Below are positions 1 through 9,685 of a stretch of 64,000 nucleotides of DNA, piece by piece. The stretch covers positions 43,746 to 107,745 of the forward strand of contig SVDH01000004.1 in NCBI GenBank assembly GCA_015057865.1, read 5' to 3'. Below the pieces are notes generated by a model, which ran no database searches, had not been told where the DNA came from, and saw only the letters and a program-made list of their open reading frames with translations. The position numbers were made by a program, and so were the translations under genes. The stretch is from Lachnospiraceae bacterium (lineage in GTDB: Bacteria > Bacillota > Clostridia > Lachnospirales > Lachnospiraceae). The number at the start of each line of letters is the position of its first letter. Position 1 is the first letter of the stretch.

Positions 1-1524
1 CATGATCTCGATGATCCGGTTGGCGGTTGTCTGTACGATCTGATGATCCCGACAGGCAAGAAGGATGACACCCGGGAATTTGATCAGACCGTTGTTCAAT
101 GCGGTGATCGACTCCATATCAAGGTGGTTGGTCGGCTCGTCAAAGATCAGAACATTCGACTCTTCAATCATCATTCTCGAAAACATGACACGTACTTTTT
201 CTCCACCGGAAAGAACACGCATTTTCTTAATGCCGTCTTCACCTTTAAACAGCATTCTCCCGAGGAATCCGCGGACATAGGTTGCGTCCTTGATCTCAGA
301 AAACTGTGTCAGCCAGTCTGCAATGGCCATATCGGTATCAAAGATCTCAGTATTGTCTTTCGGGAAATAGGACTGGCTTGTTGTAACGCCCCATTTAAAT
401 GTACCTTCATCCGGCTCCATCTCTCCCATCAGGATCTTAAACAGTACGGTTTTTGCATGCTCGTTGCCGCCGACGAAAGCGATCTTGTCATCGTGCTCTA
501 CGTTAAAGGTGATGTTGTCAAGTACTTTGACGCCGTCGATGGTTTTGCTTAAGCCTTCTACCATCAGCACTTCATTTCCGATTTCTCTGTGCGGTCTGAA
601 ATCGATATAAGGATACTTTCTGCTGGACGGCTTGATCTCATCGAGTTCGATCTTTTCAAGTGCTTTTTTACGAGAGGTTGCCTGCTTGGATTTCGAGGCA
701 TTTGCAGAGAATCTGGAAATGAACTCTTTTAATTCCTTGATCTTCTCTTCTTTCTTTTTGTTTGCCTCTTTCATCTGCCGGATCATCAGCTGACTTGACT
801 CATACCAGAAATCATAGTTACCGGTATACAGCTGGATCTTACCATAATCGATGTCGGCAATATGCGTACATACTTTATTTAAGAAGTAACGGTCATGAGA
901 CACGACAATGACGGTATTGTCAAAATTGATGAGGAACTCTTCCAACCATGCGATCGCATCCAGGTCAAGGTTGTTGGTCGGCTCATCCAAAAGAAGGATA
1001 TCCGGATTTCCGAACAAAGCCTGCGCCAACAGGACTTTCACTTTCTGTGCACCGCCAAGATCACCCATCATGTTATAGTGAAGATCCGTTTCGATGCCAA
1101 GACCTGTCAGGATCGTCGCTGCATCAGATTCTGCATTCCAGCCATCCATTTCAGCGAATTCCGCTTCCAGCTCGCTGGCGCGGATGCCGTCTTCGTCGGA
1201 AAAATCTTCTTTCATATAAATTGCTTCTTTTTCCTTCATGATGTCATAAAGATGCTGATTGCCCATGATGACCGTATCAAGTACCGGATATGCATCATAT
1301 TTAAACTGATCCTGCTGAAGGAAGGAAAGCCGTTCGCCCGGAGAAATCACGACTTCTCCATTGGTCGGCTCGATCTGTCCGTTTAAGATCTTTAAAAATG
1401 TGGATTTTCCTGCGCCGTTTGCACCAATGATGCCGTAGCAGTTCCCTTCCGTAAACTTAATGTTTACTTCCTCAAAAAGGGCTTTTTTTCCGAATCTGAG
1501 CGTAACATTGTTTGCGCTGATCAT
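1..1524 (-). CDS. ABC-F family ATPase (translation factor/resistance-type, YbiT/YkpA-like), 3' end truncated by window edge
   Basis: Minus-strand translation from ATG at 1522-1524 reads MISANNVTLRFGKKALFEEVNIKFTEGNCYGIIGANGAGKSTFLKILNGQIEPTNGEVV...; Walker A, tandem ATPase layout; runs off the left edge. Confidence 0.9.
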   Translation of the reverse strand, partial: MISANNVTLRFGKKALFEEVNIKFTEGNCYGIIGANGAGKSTFLKILNGQIEPTNGEVVISPGERLSFLQQDQFKYDAYPVLDTVIMGNQHLYDIMKEKEAIYMKEDFSDEDGIRASELEAEFAEMDGWNAESDAATILTGLGIETDLHYNMMGDLGGAQKVKVLLAQALFGNPDILLLDEPTNNLDLDAIAWLEEFLINFDNTVIVVSHDRYFLNKVCTHIADIDYGKIQLYTGNYDFWYESSQLMIRQMKEANKKKEEKIKELKEFISRFSANASKSKQATSRKKALEKIELDEIKPSSRKYPYIDFRPHREIGNEVLMVEGLSKTIDGVKVLDNITFNVEHDDKIAFVGGNEHAKTVLFKILMGEMEPDEGTFKWGVTTSQSYFPKDNTEIFDTDMAIADWLTQFSEIKDATYVRGFLGRMLFKGEDGIKKMRVLSGGEKVRVMFSRMMIEESNVLIFDEPTNHLDMESITALNNGLIKFPGVILLACRDHQIVQTTANRIIEIM

Positions 1525-1553
1525 AAATGTGGTTCCTCCTGTAAATCATAAAT

Positions 1554-1952
1554 CTATAGGTAAAAGTTTCCAGCATAATCAAAAGCGTTCCGGATCAATC
1601 GGATCCCTGAAGGTGTGACTGCCGCGATATCAAAACGGCAGGGTGTGTCGGCAGGAATGCGATTGCTGTATAAATAATAGCTTGCGGCATTCGATATGCG
1701 CTGCTTCTTTTTGTGATCGACCGCTTCGGCCGGATCCCCGTATTGTCCGGCATGACGGTACTTAACTTCCAGAAAACAGATGGTCTCTCCTTCTTTTGCG
1801 ATCAGGTCGATCTCTCCGAACCTGCAGCGAAAGTTCTGCGTCAGAATCTGCCAGCCGTTCTGCTTTAAATATCCGGCCACCTGCATCTCATGCTCCGTTC
1901 CGATCTGTCGTTTGTTTTTCATCTGTTCTCCTGTCGGGTCAAGTATGATCAT
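1554..1952 (-). CDS. YraN family protein (UPF0102, endonuclease-like)
   Basis: QIGTEHEMQVAGYLKQNGWQILTQNFRCRFGEIDLIAKEGETICFLEVKYR is the YraN signature; position next to rnhB; actual start may be internal. Confidence 0.9.
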   Translation of the reverse strand: MIILDPTGEQMKNKRQIGTEHEMQVAGYLKQNGWQILTQNFRCRFGEIDLIAKEGETICFLEVKYRHAGQYGDPAEAVDHKKKQRISNAASYYLYSNRIPADTPCRFDIAAVTPSGIRLIRNAFDYAGNFYL

Positions 1953-1961
1953 AAATATTGG

Positions 1962-2729
1962 TCAGATAAAATTTTTGATAAAGGTTTTTCGGTGGATCGG
2001 GCTTGGCCCGTATGTCCGGATCGCCTCAATGTGTGCCGCGGATCCATATCCTTTATGCGAAGCAAATCCGTACGCCGGATACTGTTTGTCATATTCCATC
2101 ATGATACGGTCTCGTGTGACCTTAGCCATGATGCTGGCAGCAGCGATCGATATACTTTTAGCGTCTCCTTTGATGATCGAACATTGCGGCTGTGAAAGGC
2201 CGGGGATCTCGACAGCATCGTTTAGCAGCATTTGAGGAGCCGGGATTAACTGACTGACGGCTTTCCGCATCGCTTCGTATGTGGCCTGCAGAATATTGAT
2301 CTCATCGATCCGTTCGGGTCCAACGATCCCGACAGCCCAACTGACGGCTTCCTGTCTGATCTGCTCATAAAGTTCTTCGCGCTTTTTTGCAGTCAGTTTT
2401 TTTGAGTCGTTCAGATAAAGCATATGACAGTCTTTCGGAAGGATCACAGCACCGGCAACGACCGGACCTGCAAGCGGGCCTCTTCCTGCCTCGTCGATTC
2501 CGCATATGATATCATATTTCTGTAAAAAACGGTCTTCATAAACCCGCATTTTTTCGATGCGGACCAGCTCTTTTTCATAATCTTCAAACAGTTTTTTTGC
2601 CCGTTTGACCAGAGCCTGTACGCCGCTTCTGTCATCATCGGAATAAATGCTGCAAAAAGACATCAGCTCCTGTGGCGGATAACTGTTTAGTTCAGCTTTG
2701 ATACTGGCAATGCTTTTTCGTATTTCCAT
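1962..2729 (-). CDS. rnhB: Ribonuclease HII
   Basis: ICGIDEAGRGPLAGPVVAGAVILP motif; start chosen at internal ATG (MEIRKS...) because the ORF-track N-terminus overlaps the upstream gene. Confidence 0.95.
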   Translation of the reverse strand: MEIRKSIASIKAELNSYPPQELMSFCSIYSDDDRSGVQALVKRAKKLFEDYEKELVRIEKMRVYEDRFLQKYDIICGIDEAGRGPLAGPVVAGAVILPKDCHMLYLNDSKKLTAKKREELYEQIRQEAVSWAVGIVGPERIDEINILQATYEAMRKAVSQLIPAPQMLLNDAVEIPGLSQPQCSIIKGDAKSISIAAASIMAKVTRDRIMMEYDKQYPAYGFASHKGYGSAAHIEAIRTYGPSPIHRKTFIKNFI

Positions 2730-2760
2730 TTGCTTCCCTGTGATTTCTTTTGAAAAGTAA

Positions 2761-3609
2761 TTACGATTGTTCGGGTGTTTCGAGACTGATCTGTCCAAGC
2801 TTCCCGGAACGAAAATCATCAAGCAGCAGGGATGCTGCCTTTTCATAATCAATCTCAGCGCCCTTTTTGATGCAGTTTCGGCAGGCTGCGATCTCTTCAA
2901 GAATGGAAACCGGTGTTCCGTCTGCAGAAATCGGATAATAACCGGCGATCGCATCCGGATATAAAGACCGGAGCATTTCGATCAATTCCAGTGCAAGATC
3001 CGTAACAGACAGGATCTGATCATTCATAGAGCCGATCAGCGCAAGATGAAGTCCCACAGTCTGATCTTCAAACTTTGGCCATAATATACCCGGGGTATCG
3101 AGTAATTCGACATTTTTGTTCAGCCGGATCCACTGTTTACCTTTCGTGACACCGGGCCGGTTGCCGGTTTTGGCGACAGCACGTCCTGCAAACGTATTGA
3201 TAAAAGTGGATTTTCCCACATTCGGAATACCGACGACCATTGCGCGGATCGGCCGGTTTTTGATACCGCGCTTTCGATCCCGTTCGAGCTTCGCACTGCA
3301 GCTTTCCATAACAGAAGCAAGTACCTGCTTCATCGCATTTTTTTTTCGGGAATCCAGGCAAACCGTCTCAAATCCGAGCTTTTTATAATGTTCCGTCCAC
3401 AAGCGGTTCTTTTCGGGATCCGCGAGGTCTGCCTTATTTAAAAGGATGAGTCTGGCTTTGTTATTTGCAAGAGAATCTATATCAGGATTTCTGCTTGCAT
3501 TTGGGATCCTGGCGTCTGCAAGCTCGATGATCAGATCGATCAGTTTCAAGTCTTCCTGCATTTGACGCCTGGCTTTTGCCATGTGCCCCGGATACCATTG
3601 AAAGTCCAT
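2761..3609 (-). CDS. rbgA: Ribosome biogenesis GTPase YlqF/RbgA
   Basis: MDFQWYPGHMAKARRQM start, circularly permuted GTPase motifs (LNKADL, GIPNVGKSTFIN). Confidence 0.95.
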   Translation of the reverse strand: MDFQWYPGHMAKARRQMQEDLKLIDLIIELADARIPNASRNPDIDSLANNKARLILLNKADLADPEKNRLWTEHYKKLGFETVCLDSRKKNAMKQVLASVMESCSAKLERDRKRGIKNRPIRAMVVGIPNVGKSTFINTFAGRAVAKTGNRPGVTKGKQWIRLNKNVELLDTPGILWPKFEDQTVGLHLALIGSMNDQILSVTDLALELIEMLRSLYPDAIAGYYPISADGTPVSILEEIAACRNCIKKGAEIDYEKAASLLLDDFRSGKLGQISLETPEQS

Positions 3610-3625
3610 AATCTGTTCCTTTCTG

Positions 3626-4213
3626 TTATTCTATACGTCCAAAATCATCAAACGGTGATATACGAAACCATATTTTGCCGACGATCGCGTCTTTGCTGAT
3701 CAGTCCAACCGACTCATACCGGCTGTCTTCGCTGGTGGACGGATCATCTCCCATAAGGAAATATTCGTCATCAGACAAAAGAATACCGTCTTTGGCGGAA
3801 CCGGACATATCGATCCTGGTCTTTGCATAAGGTTCATAACGTGTGTCGTTGACATAGAGATATCCGTCTGTGATCTGAACATAATCACCCGGAACGGCAA
3901 CGACACGTTTGACCGTGTTATGCTGCCAGCCGCTGCCCTCTGTGTTATACAAAACGATATCATCGGCCTTTGGATCAGACAGATGATATACAAAACGATT
4001 CAGCAGAACACGCTGGCCGGGCGATAAGGTATCTTCCATGGATGTATCAGAGATCCGGACCTGAATGCCGAAAAAAAAGACAAGCAGAAATGCAAGTATC
4101 AGAACGCCGGCGATCTGTAACGGAAATATGAATTTTTTAAACGGGCGCCTCCGATCCCGCAGATCATAAAAGGGATCTCTGGTTCTGCCTGTATAAAACC
4201 GGTCTGACGGCAT
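3626..4213 (-). CDS. lepB: Signal peptidase I
   Basis: SDTSMEDTL Ser box and KRVVAVPGD Lys box, GDDPSTSEDSR motif; single N-terminal TM segment. Confidence 0.92.
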   Translation of the reverse strand: MPSDRFYTGRTRDPFYDLRDRRRPFKKFIFPLQIAGVLILAFLLVFFFGIQVRISDTSMEDTLSPGQRVLLNRFVYHLSDPKADDIVLYNTEGSGWQHNTVKRVVAVPGDYVQITDGYLYVNDTRYEPYAKTRIDMSGSAKDGILLSDDEYFLMGDDPSTSEDSRYESVGLISKDAIVGKIWFRISPFDDFGRIE

Positions 4214-4236
4214 TTCAAACTCCTTGTATAGGAAAA

Positions 4237-4258
4237 GGCATGCACGATGGTGCATGCC
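4237..4258 (-). terminator. Hairpin between rplS and lepB (attenuator/partial terminator)
   Basis: GGCATGCAC-CATC-GTGCATGCC perfect 9-bp stem followed by TTTT on the minus strand. Confidence 0.6.
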
Positions 4259-4279
4259 CAAAACCTGATTATTTCTAGC

Positions 4280-4639
4280 TTATCTCGGAATAACTTTCTC
4301 TTTAACCTTGGTTGCCTTTCCGACACGTCCGCGCAGATAATGCAGTCTTGCTCTTCTGACTTTACCTCTGCGAACAACTTCGATGGTAGCAACGTTCGGA
4401 GAATTAACCGGCCAGGTTTTTTCAACACCTACACCGTTGGAGAATTTACGTACGGTAAATGTCTCACGGTTGCTGCCGCCCTGTCTCTTCAAAACAGTGC
4501 CTTCGAAAACCTGAATTCTTTCACGGTTTCCCTCTTTGATCTTTGCATGGACCCTTACAGTATCACCGACACGAAAGTCCGGCAGGTCCTCGCGGATATC
4601 AGCCGCTTCGATACTTCTTAAGATTTCCTGTGTATTCAT
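4280..4639 (-). CDS. rplS: 50S ribosomal protein L19
   Basis: [56 protein letters not shown]19 signature. Confidence 0.97.
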   Translation of the reverse strand: MNTQEILRSIEAADIREDLPDFRVGDTVRVHAKIKEGNRERIQVFEGTVLKRQGGSNRETFTVRKFSNGVGVEKTWPVNSPNVATIEVVRRGKVRRARLHYLRGRVGKATKVKEKVIPR

Positions 4640-4749
4640 TTGTGACCTCCTGTTTATCCGGATGTTCATAACACAAGCTTCGTGCCAGCGGACCATCTCC
4701 TCTTTTATTCACACCAAAATAATTTATCATATTGAAAAAAGAAAAGCAA
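4640..4749 (-). promoter_or_regulatory. rplS promoter and leader (possible L19 leader RNA)
   Basis: Minus strand TTGCTT-17 nt-TAAATT, then ~80-nt leader containing GGTCCG...CCGGAT pairing directly before AGGAGG. Confidence 0.45.
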
Positions 4750-4778
4750 GTATTTTCTGTGATTTTCAACGTCTGATC

Positions 4779-5516
4779 TTACAGTCTGTTTTTATGCTTC
4801 AGGATCTGCGAGATCTCTTCCCGTGTAAGATCTGCCTCTTTTAAAAGATCAGGTCGCATCGCAACTGTGCGTTTTAAGGATTCTTCTCTCCGCCAGGAAC
4901 AGATCCGTTCATGATCTCCGGACAGCAGTACATCCGGCACGTGCTCTCCCATCCAGCATTCCGGTCTGGAGAACTGGGGATATTCCAATAGTCCGTTTTC
5001 AAAGGATTCGCCTTCTCCTGAAACTTCATTTCCGAGGACGCCCGGGATCATACGTGAAATGGCATCGATCATCATCAGTGCCGGCAGTTCGCCTCCTGTC
5101 AGAACAAAATCTCCGGCAGATACAGGATCTGTTACGATCTTGTCTAAAACACGTTCATCAACACCTTCATAATGTCCGCACAGAAAGACCAGATCCTCTT
5201 CTTTGGCCAGTTCTTTGGCCATATCCTGGTCAAAGGTGCGTCCCTGGGGCGTCAGATAGATACAGCGCGGTTTTCCGGAGATGCCTGATATGACATCTGA
5301 CCAGGCATCGTAGATCGGCTGGGCCTGCATGACCATGCCGGGACCGCCGCCATACGGATAATCGTCTACTTTTTTATGCTTGTCCAGAGAATAGTCCCGG
5401 ATATTGACTGCCCTGTAGGAAAGAATGCCATTCTCACATGCCCGTCCGAGAATGCTCGCATCCATATAAGCAGAGATCAGTTCCGGAAATAATGTCAGAA
5501 TATGATACTTCATCAC
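4779..5516 (-). CDS. trmD: tRNA (guanine37-N1)-methyltransferase
   Basis: MKYHILTLFPELISAYMDASILGRA, YGGGPGMVMQ, CGHYEGVDERV motifs. Confidence 0.97.
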   Translation of the reverse strand: MMKYHILTLFPELISAYMDASILGRACENGILSYRAVNIRDYSLDKHKKVDDYPYGGGPGMVMQAQPIYDAWSDVISGISGKPRCIYLTPQGRTFDQDMAKELAKEEDLVFLCGHYEGVDERVLDKIVTDPVSAGDFVLTGGELPALMMIDAISRMIPGVLGNEVSGEGESFENGLLEYPQFSRPECWMGEHVPDVLLSGDHERICSWRREESLKRTVAMRPDLLKEADLTREEISQILKHKNRL

Positions 5517-6025
5517 AGTTCCCTCAGTCCCGGCATCAGGTAAACAGTAAGCTTTCCTGATTCAAGATCGACTTCTTTGACACACTGACGGATCGCCGGA
5601 AGCAAAAGCTCGGTCCCATTCGTATGTTTAACGACATAAACATCGTTTGCGCCTGTCGTGATCACGTCTGTCAATTCGCCCAGGGATTCGCCCTCAGTAG
5701 AGTAAACACTCAGACCGATCAGATCCGCTATAAAGTATTCGTTTTCAGCAAGCGGAACGGCCTGTTCTCTGGTAATATAAAGACCTTTGCCCCGAAAGCC
5801 CTGGATCTCATTGATATTATTGTATTCTGCAAAACGCAGGACAGCCATGTTTTTGACAAACTTTACCTGCGTGACATGCAGGATCATATTCTCTTTATCC
5901 GGCTCCAGGATCACGGTTTTAAGCTTTTTAAAGCGTTTGATATCATCTGTAGTCGGAAACACTTTGACTTCACCGGCGATTCCATGTGTATTTGCAATGA
6001 CGCCAACTTTTAACAAATCATCCAT
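5513..6025 (-). CDS. rimM: Ribosome maturation factor RimM
   Basis: VGVIANTHGIAGEVKVFPTTDD; overlaps trmD by 4 nt. Confidence 0.95.
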   Translation of the reverse strand: MDDLLKVGVIANTHGIAGEVKVFPTTDDIKRFKKLKTVILEPDKENMILHVTQVKFVKNMAVLRFAEYNNINEIQGFRGKGLYITREQAVPLAENEYFIADLIGLSVYSTEGESLGELTDVITTGANDVYVVKHTNGTELLLPAIRQCVKEVDLESGKLTVYLMPGLREL

Positions 6026-6050
6026 TGATCATAAATCTTTCTTTAAAAAA

Positions 6051-6074
6051 TGTGCTCTCGTGATCGAGAGCACA
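6051..6074 (-). terminator. Hairpin between khpA and rimM (attenuator/partial terminator)
   Basis: TGTGCTCTCG-ATCA-CGAGAGCACA perfect 10-bp stem followed by T-run on the minus strand. Confidence 0.65.
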
Positions 6075-6079
6075 TTCAA

Positions 6080-6310
6080 TTATACGATTTCTACAATGAC
6101 TTTCTTGTCATTCTCCCTGGAAGCGGCCGCTTTCACAACGGCACGGATCGCTTTTGCGATCCTTCCCTGCTTTCCGATAACTTTACCCATATCGGCTGAT
6201 GCAACATGGAGTTCATAAACGACCAGATGGCCTTTTTCTCTGACAGATACCGTAACTTCTTCCGGGTTATCGACAAGTGATTTTGCAATTACTGCGATTA
6301 ACTCCTGCAT
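6080..6310 (-). CDS. khpA: KH domain RNA-binding protein KhpA (YlqC)
   Basis: 76 aa, ADMGKVIGKQGRIAKAIRAVVKAAA KH motif between rpsP and rimM. Confidence 0.92.
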   Translation of the reverse strand: MQELIAVIAKSLVDNPEEVTVSVREKGHLVVYELHVASADMGKVIGKQGRIAKAIRAVVKAAASRENDKKVIVEIV

Positions 6311-6327
6311 GTTTTTACCTCACGAAT

Positions 6328-6573
6328 CTATTTCTCAATACCGGCATTCTTCAGAATTCTTTCTACAGTAGCTGTCGGCTGAGCGCCGTTGGAAAGCCAT
6401 TTTTTAACAGCCTCTTCATCAACCTTAACCTCTGAAGGCTCTTTGCACGGATCGTAATAACCGACCTGCTCGATGAATCTGCCGTCACGCGGGCTTCTGG
6501 AATCAGCTACTACGATTCTGTAAAAAGGTGCTTTTTTCTTTCCCATTCTTTTTAATCTGATTTTTACTGCCAT
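6328..6573 (-). CDS. rpsP: 30S ribosomal protein S16
   Basis: [42 protein letters not shown]. Confidence 0.97.
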   Translation of the reverse strand: MAVKIRLKRMGKKKAPFYRIVVADSRSPRDGRFIEQVGYYDPCKEPSEVKVDEEAVKKWLSNGAQPTATVERILKNAGIEK

Positions 6574-6618
6574 GATTTGTTTCCTCCCTATAATCAATTC
6601 TTTATTTATTTATCTATG

Positions 6619-7974
6619 TTAAAACGGAAGTTTTAATCCGCCGAACATACCACCGCGTTTACCTTTGCCTGTCAGGCCGGGCATGGATTTCATCATTTTC
6701 TTTGCCTGTTCAAACTGCTTGACAAGACGATTGACCTCTGAAATATCTACACCGGCGCCGGCAGCGATCCTGCGCTTGCGGCTCGGGTTCATGATAGATG
6801 GTTTGCTGCGTTCCTCAGGTGTCATCGAATAGATGATGGCTTCAATACGTGCCATCTTTTTGTCATCAACAGCATCCTCGATCTGCTTTAACTGGCTGCC
6901 GCCCATGCCTGGCATCATGGAAAGAACGCTTGTCAGGCCGCCCATCTTTTTCATCTGCTGCATTGAGGTCAGATAATCATCAAAGGTGAACTCCGCACGC
7001 TTCATGCGCTTTTCCATCTCAGCGGCTTTTTCTTCGTCGATCTCTTCCTGTGCTTTTTCAATCAGCGTCAGGACATCGCCCATTCCAAGGATTCTCGATG
7101 CCATACGATCCGGATAGAACTGTTCCAGGTCAGAGAGTTTCTCTCCCATGCCGGCATAAAGAATCGGCTTTCCTGTAACCGCGCGGATCGACAAGGCTGC
7201 ACCGCCTCGGGTGTCGCCGTCGAGCTTTGTCAGGACGACACCGTCGATGCCGATCCTCTCGTCAAAGGTCTTGGCAACATTAACAGCATCCTGACCGGTC
7301 ATCGCGTCAACCACAAGAATCGTCTGAGCGACATCTACCGCTTCCTTGATCGCCTCAAGCTCCTGCATCATATCATCATCTATGTGAAGACGCCCGGCGG
7401 TATCGAGAATGACAAGACGGTTGTCATTTTTGGAAGCATGTTCAATGGCGGCTTTCGCAATGTCAACAGGACTGTGTCCGTCCCCCATGGAGAACACTTC
7501 CACACCCTGCTTTTCGCCGTTGACCTGCAGCTGTTTGATCGCGGCAGGACGATAGATATCACAGGCAACAAGCAGAGGATTTTTCCCTTTCAGCTTATAT
7601 TTGCCTGCCAGCTTGGCGGCTGTTGTTGTTTTGCCGGCGCCCTGAAGACCTGTCATCATCAGGACTGTGATCGATTTGCCGGGACGGAATGCGATCTCTG
7701 TGGTCTCACTGCCCATCAGTGTAACCATCTCATCGTTTACGATCTTGATCACCATCTGTCCGGGGTTCAAACCGTTCATCACGTCGGAACCGATCGCGCG
7801 CTCTTCAACGGATTTGACAAATTGCTTCACGACGCGGAAATTAACATCTGCCTCTAAAAGTGCCATCTTGACTTCTTTTAAAGCAGTCTTAACATCTGCT
7901 TCCGTTAACCGGCCTTTGCTTCTTAAGTTGCGAAACACATTTTGCAGTTTTTCAGAAAGACTTTCAAATGCCAT
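6619..7974 (-). CDS. ffh: Signal recognition particle protein Ffh
   Basis: MAFESLSEKLQNVFRNLRSKGRLTEADV, GLQGAGKTTTAAKLA, C-terminal Met-rich M domain. Confidence 0.98.
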   Translation of the reverse strand: MAFESLSEKLQNVFRNLRSKGRLTEADVKTALKEVKMALLEADVNFRVVKQFVKSVEERAIGSDVMNGLNPGQMVIKIVNDEMVTLMGSETTEIAFRPGKSITVLMMTGLQGAGKTTTAAKLAGKYKLKGKNPLLVACDIYRPAAIKQLQVNGEKQGVEVFSMGDGHSPVDIAKAAIEHASKNDNRLVILDTAGRLHIDDDMMQELEAIKEAVDVAQTILVVDAMTGQDAVNVAKTFDERIGIDGVVLTKLDGDTRGGAALSIRAVTGKPILYAGMGEKLSDLEQFYPDRMASRILGMGDVLTLIEKAQEEIDEEKAAEMEKRMKRAEFTFDDYLTSMQQMKKMGGLTSVLSMMPGMGGSQLKQIEDAVDDKKMARIEAIIYSMTPEERSKPSIMNPSRKRRIAAGAGVDISEVNRLVKQFEQAKKMMKSMPGLTGKGKRGGMFGGLKLPF

Positions 7975-8010
7975 GTGATTCTCCTGATATACCTTTTAAC
8001 AGGTTATCTG

Positions 8011-8355
8011 TTACAATTCTTCAGAAAGTGCTGCGGCGATCGCAGCAATCTTTTCCAAATGATCCTTTTGCGCATCTTTTGGACATTCCTCGGCAAGCTT
8101 ACGGATCTCATCAACCTGATGACGTGTCTGTCTGAAACGTTCAAACAGGTGAAGCTTGTTTTCATATCCCTCCAGGAGCTTGTCACATCTTCTGATCAGA
8201 TCGTGAACGCCCTGTCTGCTGATCGAAAGCTCGTTTGCGATCTCTCCAAGAGACATATCGTTTAAAACGGCGTCCTCATATACCTGTCTTTGATGTTCCG
8301 TCAGAAGCTCTCCATAAAAATCATAGAGGAAAACCTGACGATCGATCTTCTCCAT
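8011..8355 (-). CDS. YlxM family DNA-binding protein (SRP operon HTH protein)
   Basis: YDFYGELLTEHQRQVYEDAVLNDMSLGEIANELSISRQGVHDLIRR; adjacent to ffh. Confidence 0.92.
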   Translation of the reverse strand: MEKIDRQVFLYDFYGELLTEHQRQVYEDAVLNDMSLGEIANELSISRQGVHDLIRRCDKLLEGYENKLHLFERFRQTRHQVDEIRKLAEECPKDAQKDHLEKIAAIAAALSEEL

Positions 8356-8418
8356 AAAAGCACCTCGAATGACTGGTTTTTGTATACGGACAGTCTTAGC
8401 CCGGATACGCACCTGTAC

Positions 8419-8447
8419 ACACTAACACACAAAAACAGAGGTGTCAA
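8419..8447 (-). promoter_or_regulatory. Candidate ylxM-ffh promoter
   Basis: Minus strand TTGACA (8442-8447), 17 nt, TAGTGT (8419-8424); -35 lies in the 3' arm of the ilvA terminator stem. Confidence 0.45.
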
Positions 8448-8469
8448 GTATTTTTTCTTGACACCTCTG
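8431..8469 (-). terminator. Rho-independent terminator after threonine ammonia-lyase
   Basis: CAGAGGTGTCAAG...CTTGACACCTCTG perfect 13-bp stem then TTTTT on the minus strand. Confidence 0.85.
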
Positions 8470-8472
8470 CGT

Positions 8473-9684
8473 TTACAGTACAACATGCACTTCTCTTGGT
8501 TTATATCCTTCCAGACTCAACCGTTCCAGTATCTTTTGCTTATGTTCAGTACCGAATGCCTCCAGGGTGATCCTGAGCTCAACCGCATCATTTCTGTTTG
8601 TGCTCACAAACTGATTGTGATCAAGACGGATGACATTACCCTGTGTATCTGCGATCACTCCGGCGACTCTTGAGAGCTCACCCGGTTTGTCCGGCAAAAG
8701 GACAGATACGGTAAAGATCCTGTCGCGAAGGATCAGTCCGTGCTGGACAACCGATGACATCGTGATGACATCCATATTACCGCCGCTTAGAACGCAGGCA
8801 ATGCGCTTGTCTGTGACATTGAGATGACGGATCGCCGCGACTGAGAGGAGACCTGAGTTCTCGACGATCATCTTATGATTCTCGACCATGTCCAGAAAAG
8901 CTGCGATAAGCTCATCATCAGAAACTGTTACGATCTCATCGATGTTTTCTTTTAAATATGGGAAGATCGTCTCGCCGGGCGTTTTGACTGCTGTACCGTC
9001 TGCGATCGTATTAACGGAAGGAAGTGTTGTGACTTTTCCGTTTTGAATGGAAACCTGCATACAGTTTGCGCCTGCGGGCTCGACTCCGATCACACGGATC
9101 TTGGGATTGAGCATTTTTGCAAGTGCAGAAACGCCAGTGGCAAGTCCGCCGCCTCCGATCGGCACCAGAATAAACTCTACCAGTGGAAGATCCTGGAAAA
9201 TCTCCATCGCGATGGTACCCTGTCCCGTAGCAACGGTCAGGTCGTCAAACGGGTGGATGAAGGTAAATCCTTTTTCTTCGGAAAGTGATTTCGCATATTC
9301 ATAGGATTCGTCATAAACGTCTCCATACAAAACTACTTCTGCTCCGTAGCTTTTGGTCCGGTTGACCTTGATCAGCGGTGTCGTTGTGGGCATGACGATC
9401 ACAGCGCGGACGCCGTATTTTTTTGCAGCATAGGCAACGCCCTGAGCATGGTTGCCGGCGGAAGCTGTGATCAGACCTTGTTTACGCTCCTCTTCTGTCA
9501 TGGTGCTGATCTTATAATAAGCGCCACGTACCTTATAAGCGCCGGTCAACTGCATGTTTTCCGGTTTCAGCCAGACCTGATTCTGCGTCATTTCCGAGAA
9601 ATAGTCGCTGTAGATCATTTTGGTTGGCATGGTTACTTCTTTTACGAGTCGGCTGGCTTCTTCGAATTTATCTAATGTCAACAT
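8473..9684 (-). CDS. ilvA: Threonine ammonia-lyase (catabolic/ACT-domain type)
   Basis: PLP fold-type II: LKPENMQLTGAYKVRGAYYKI, SAGNHAQGVAYAA, GGGGLATG; C-terminal ACT domain VSVLLPDKPGELSRVAGVIADT. Confidence 0.93.
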   Translation of the reverse strand: MLTLDKFEEASRLVKEVTMPTKMIYSDYFSEMTQNQVWLKPENMQLTGAYKVRGAYYKISTMTEEERKQGLITASAGNHAQGVAYAAKKYGVRAVIVMPTTTPLIKVNRTKSYGAEVVLYGDVYDESYEYAKSLSEEKGFTFIHPFDDLTVATGQGTIAMEIFQDLPLVEFILVPIGGGGLATGVSALAKMLNPKIRVIGVEPAGANCMQVSIQNGKVTTLPSVNTIADGTAVKTPGETIFPYLKENIDEIVTVSDDELIAAFLDMVENHKMIVENSGLLSVAAIRHLNVTDKRIACVLSGGNMDVITMSSVVQHGLILRDRIFTVSVLLPDKPGELSRVAGVIADTQGNVIRLDHNQFVSTNRNDAVELRITLEAFGTEHKQKILERLSLEGYKPREVHVVL

Positions 9685-9685
9685 T

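Noticed and set aside
43-1386. Plus-strand ORFs of 169 and 163 aa at the left edge
   Set aside because: They are antisense to an ABC-F ATPase missing from the ORF track because it runs off the window edge.
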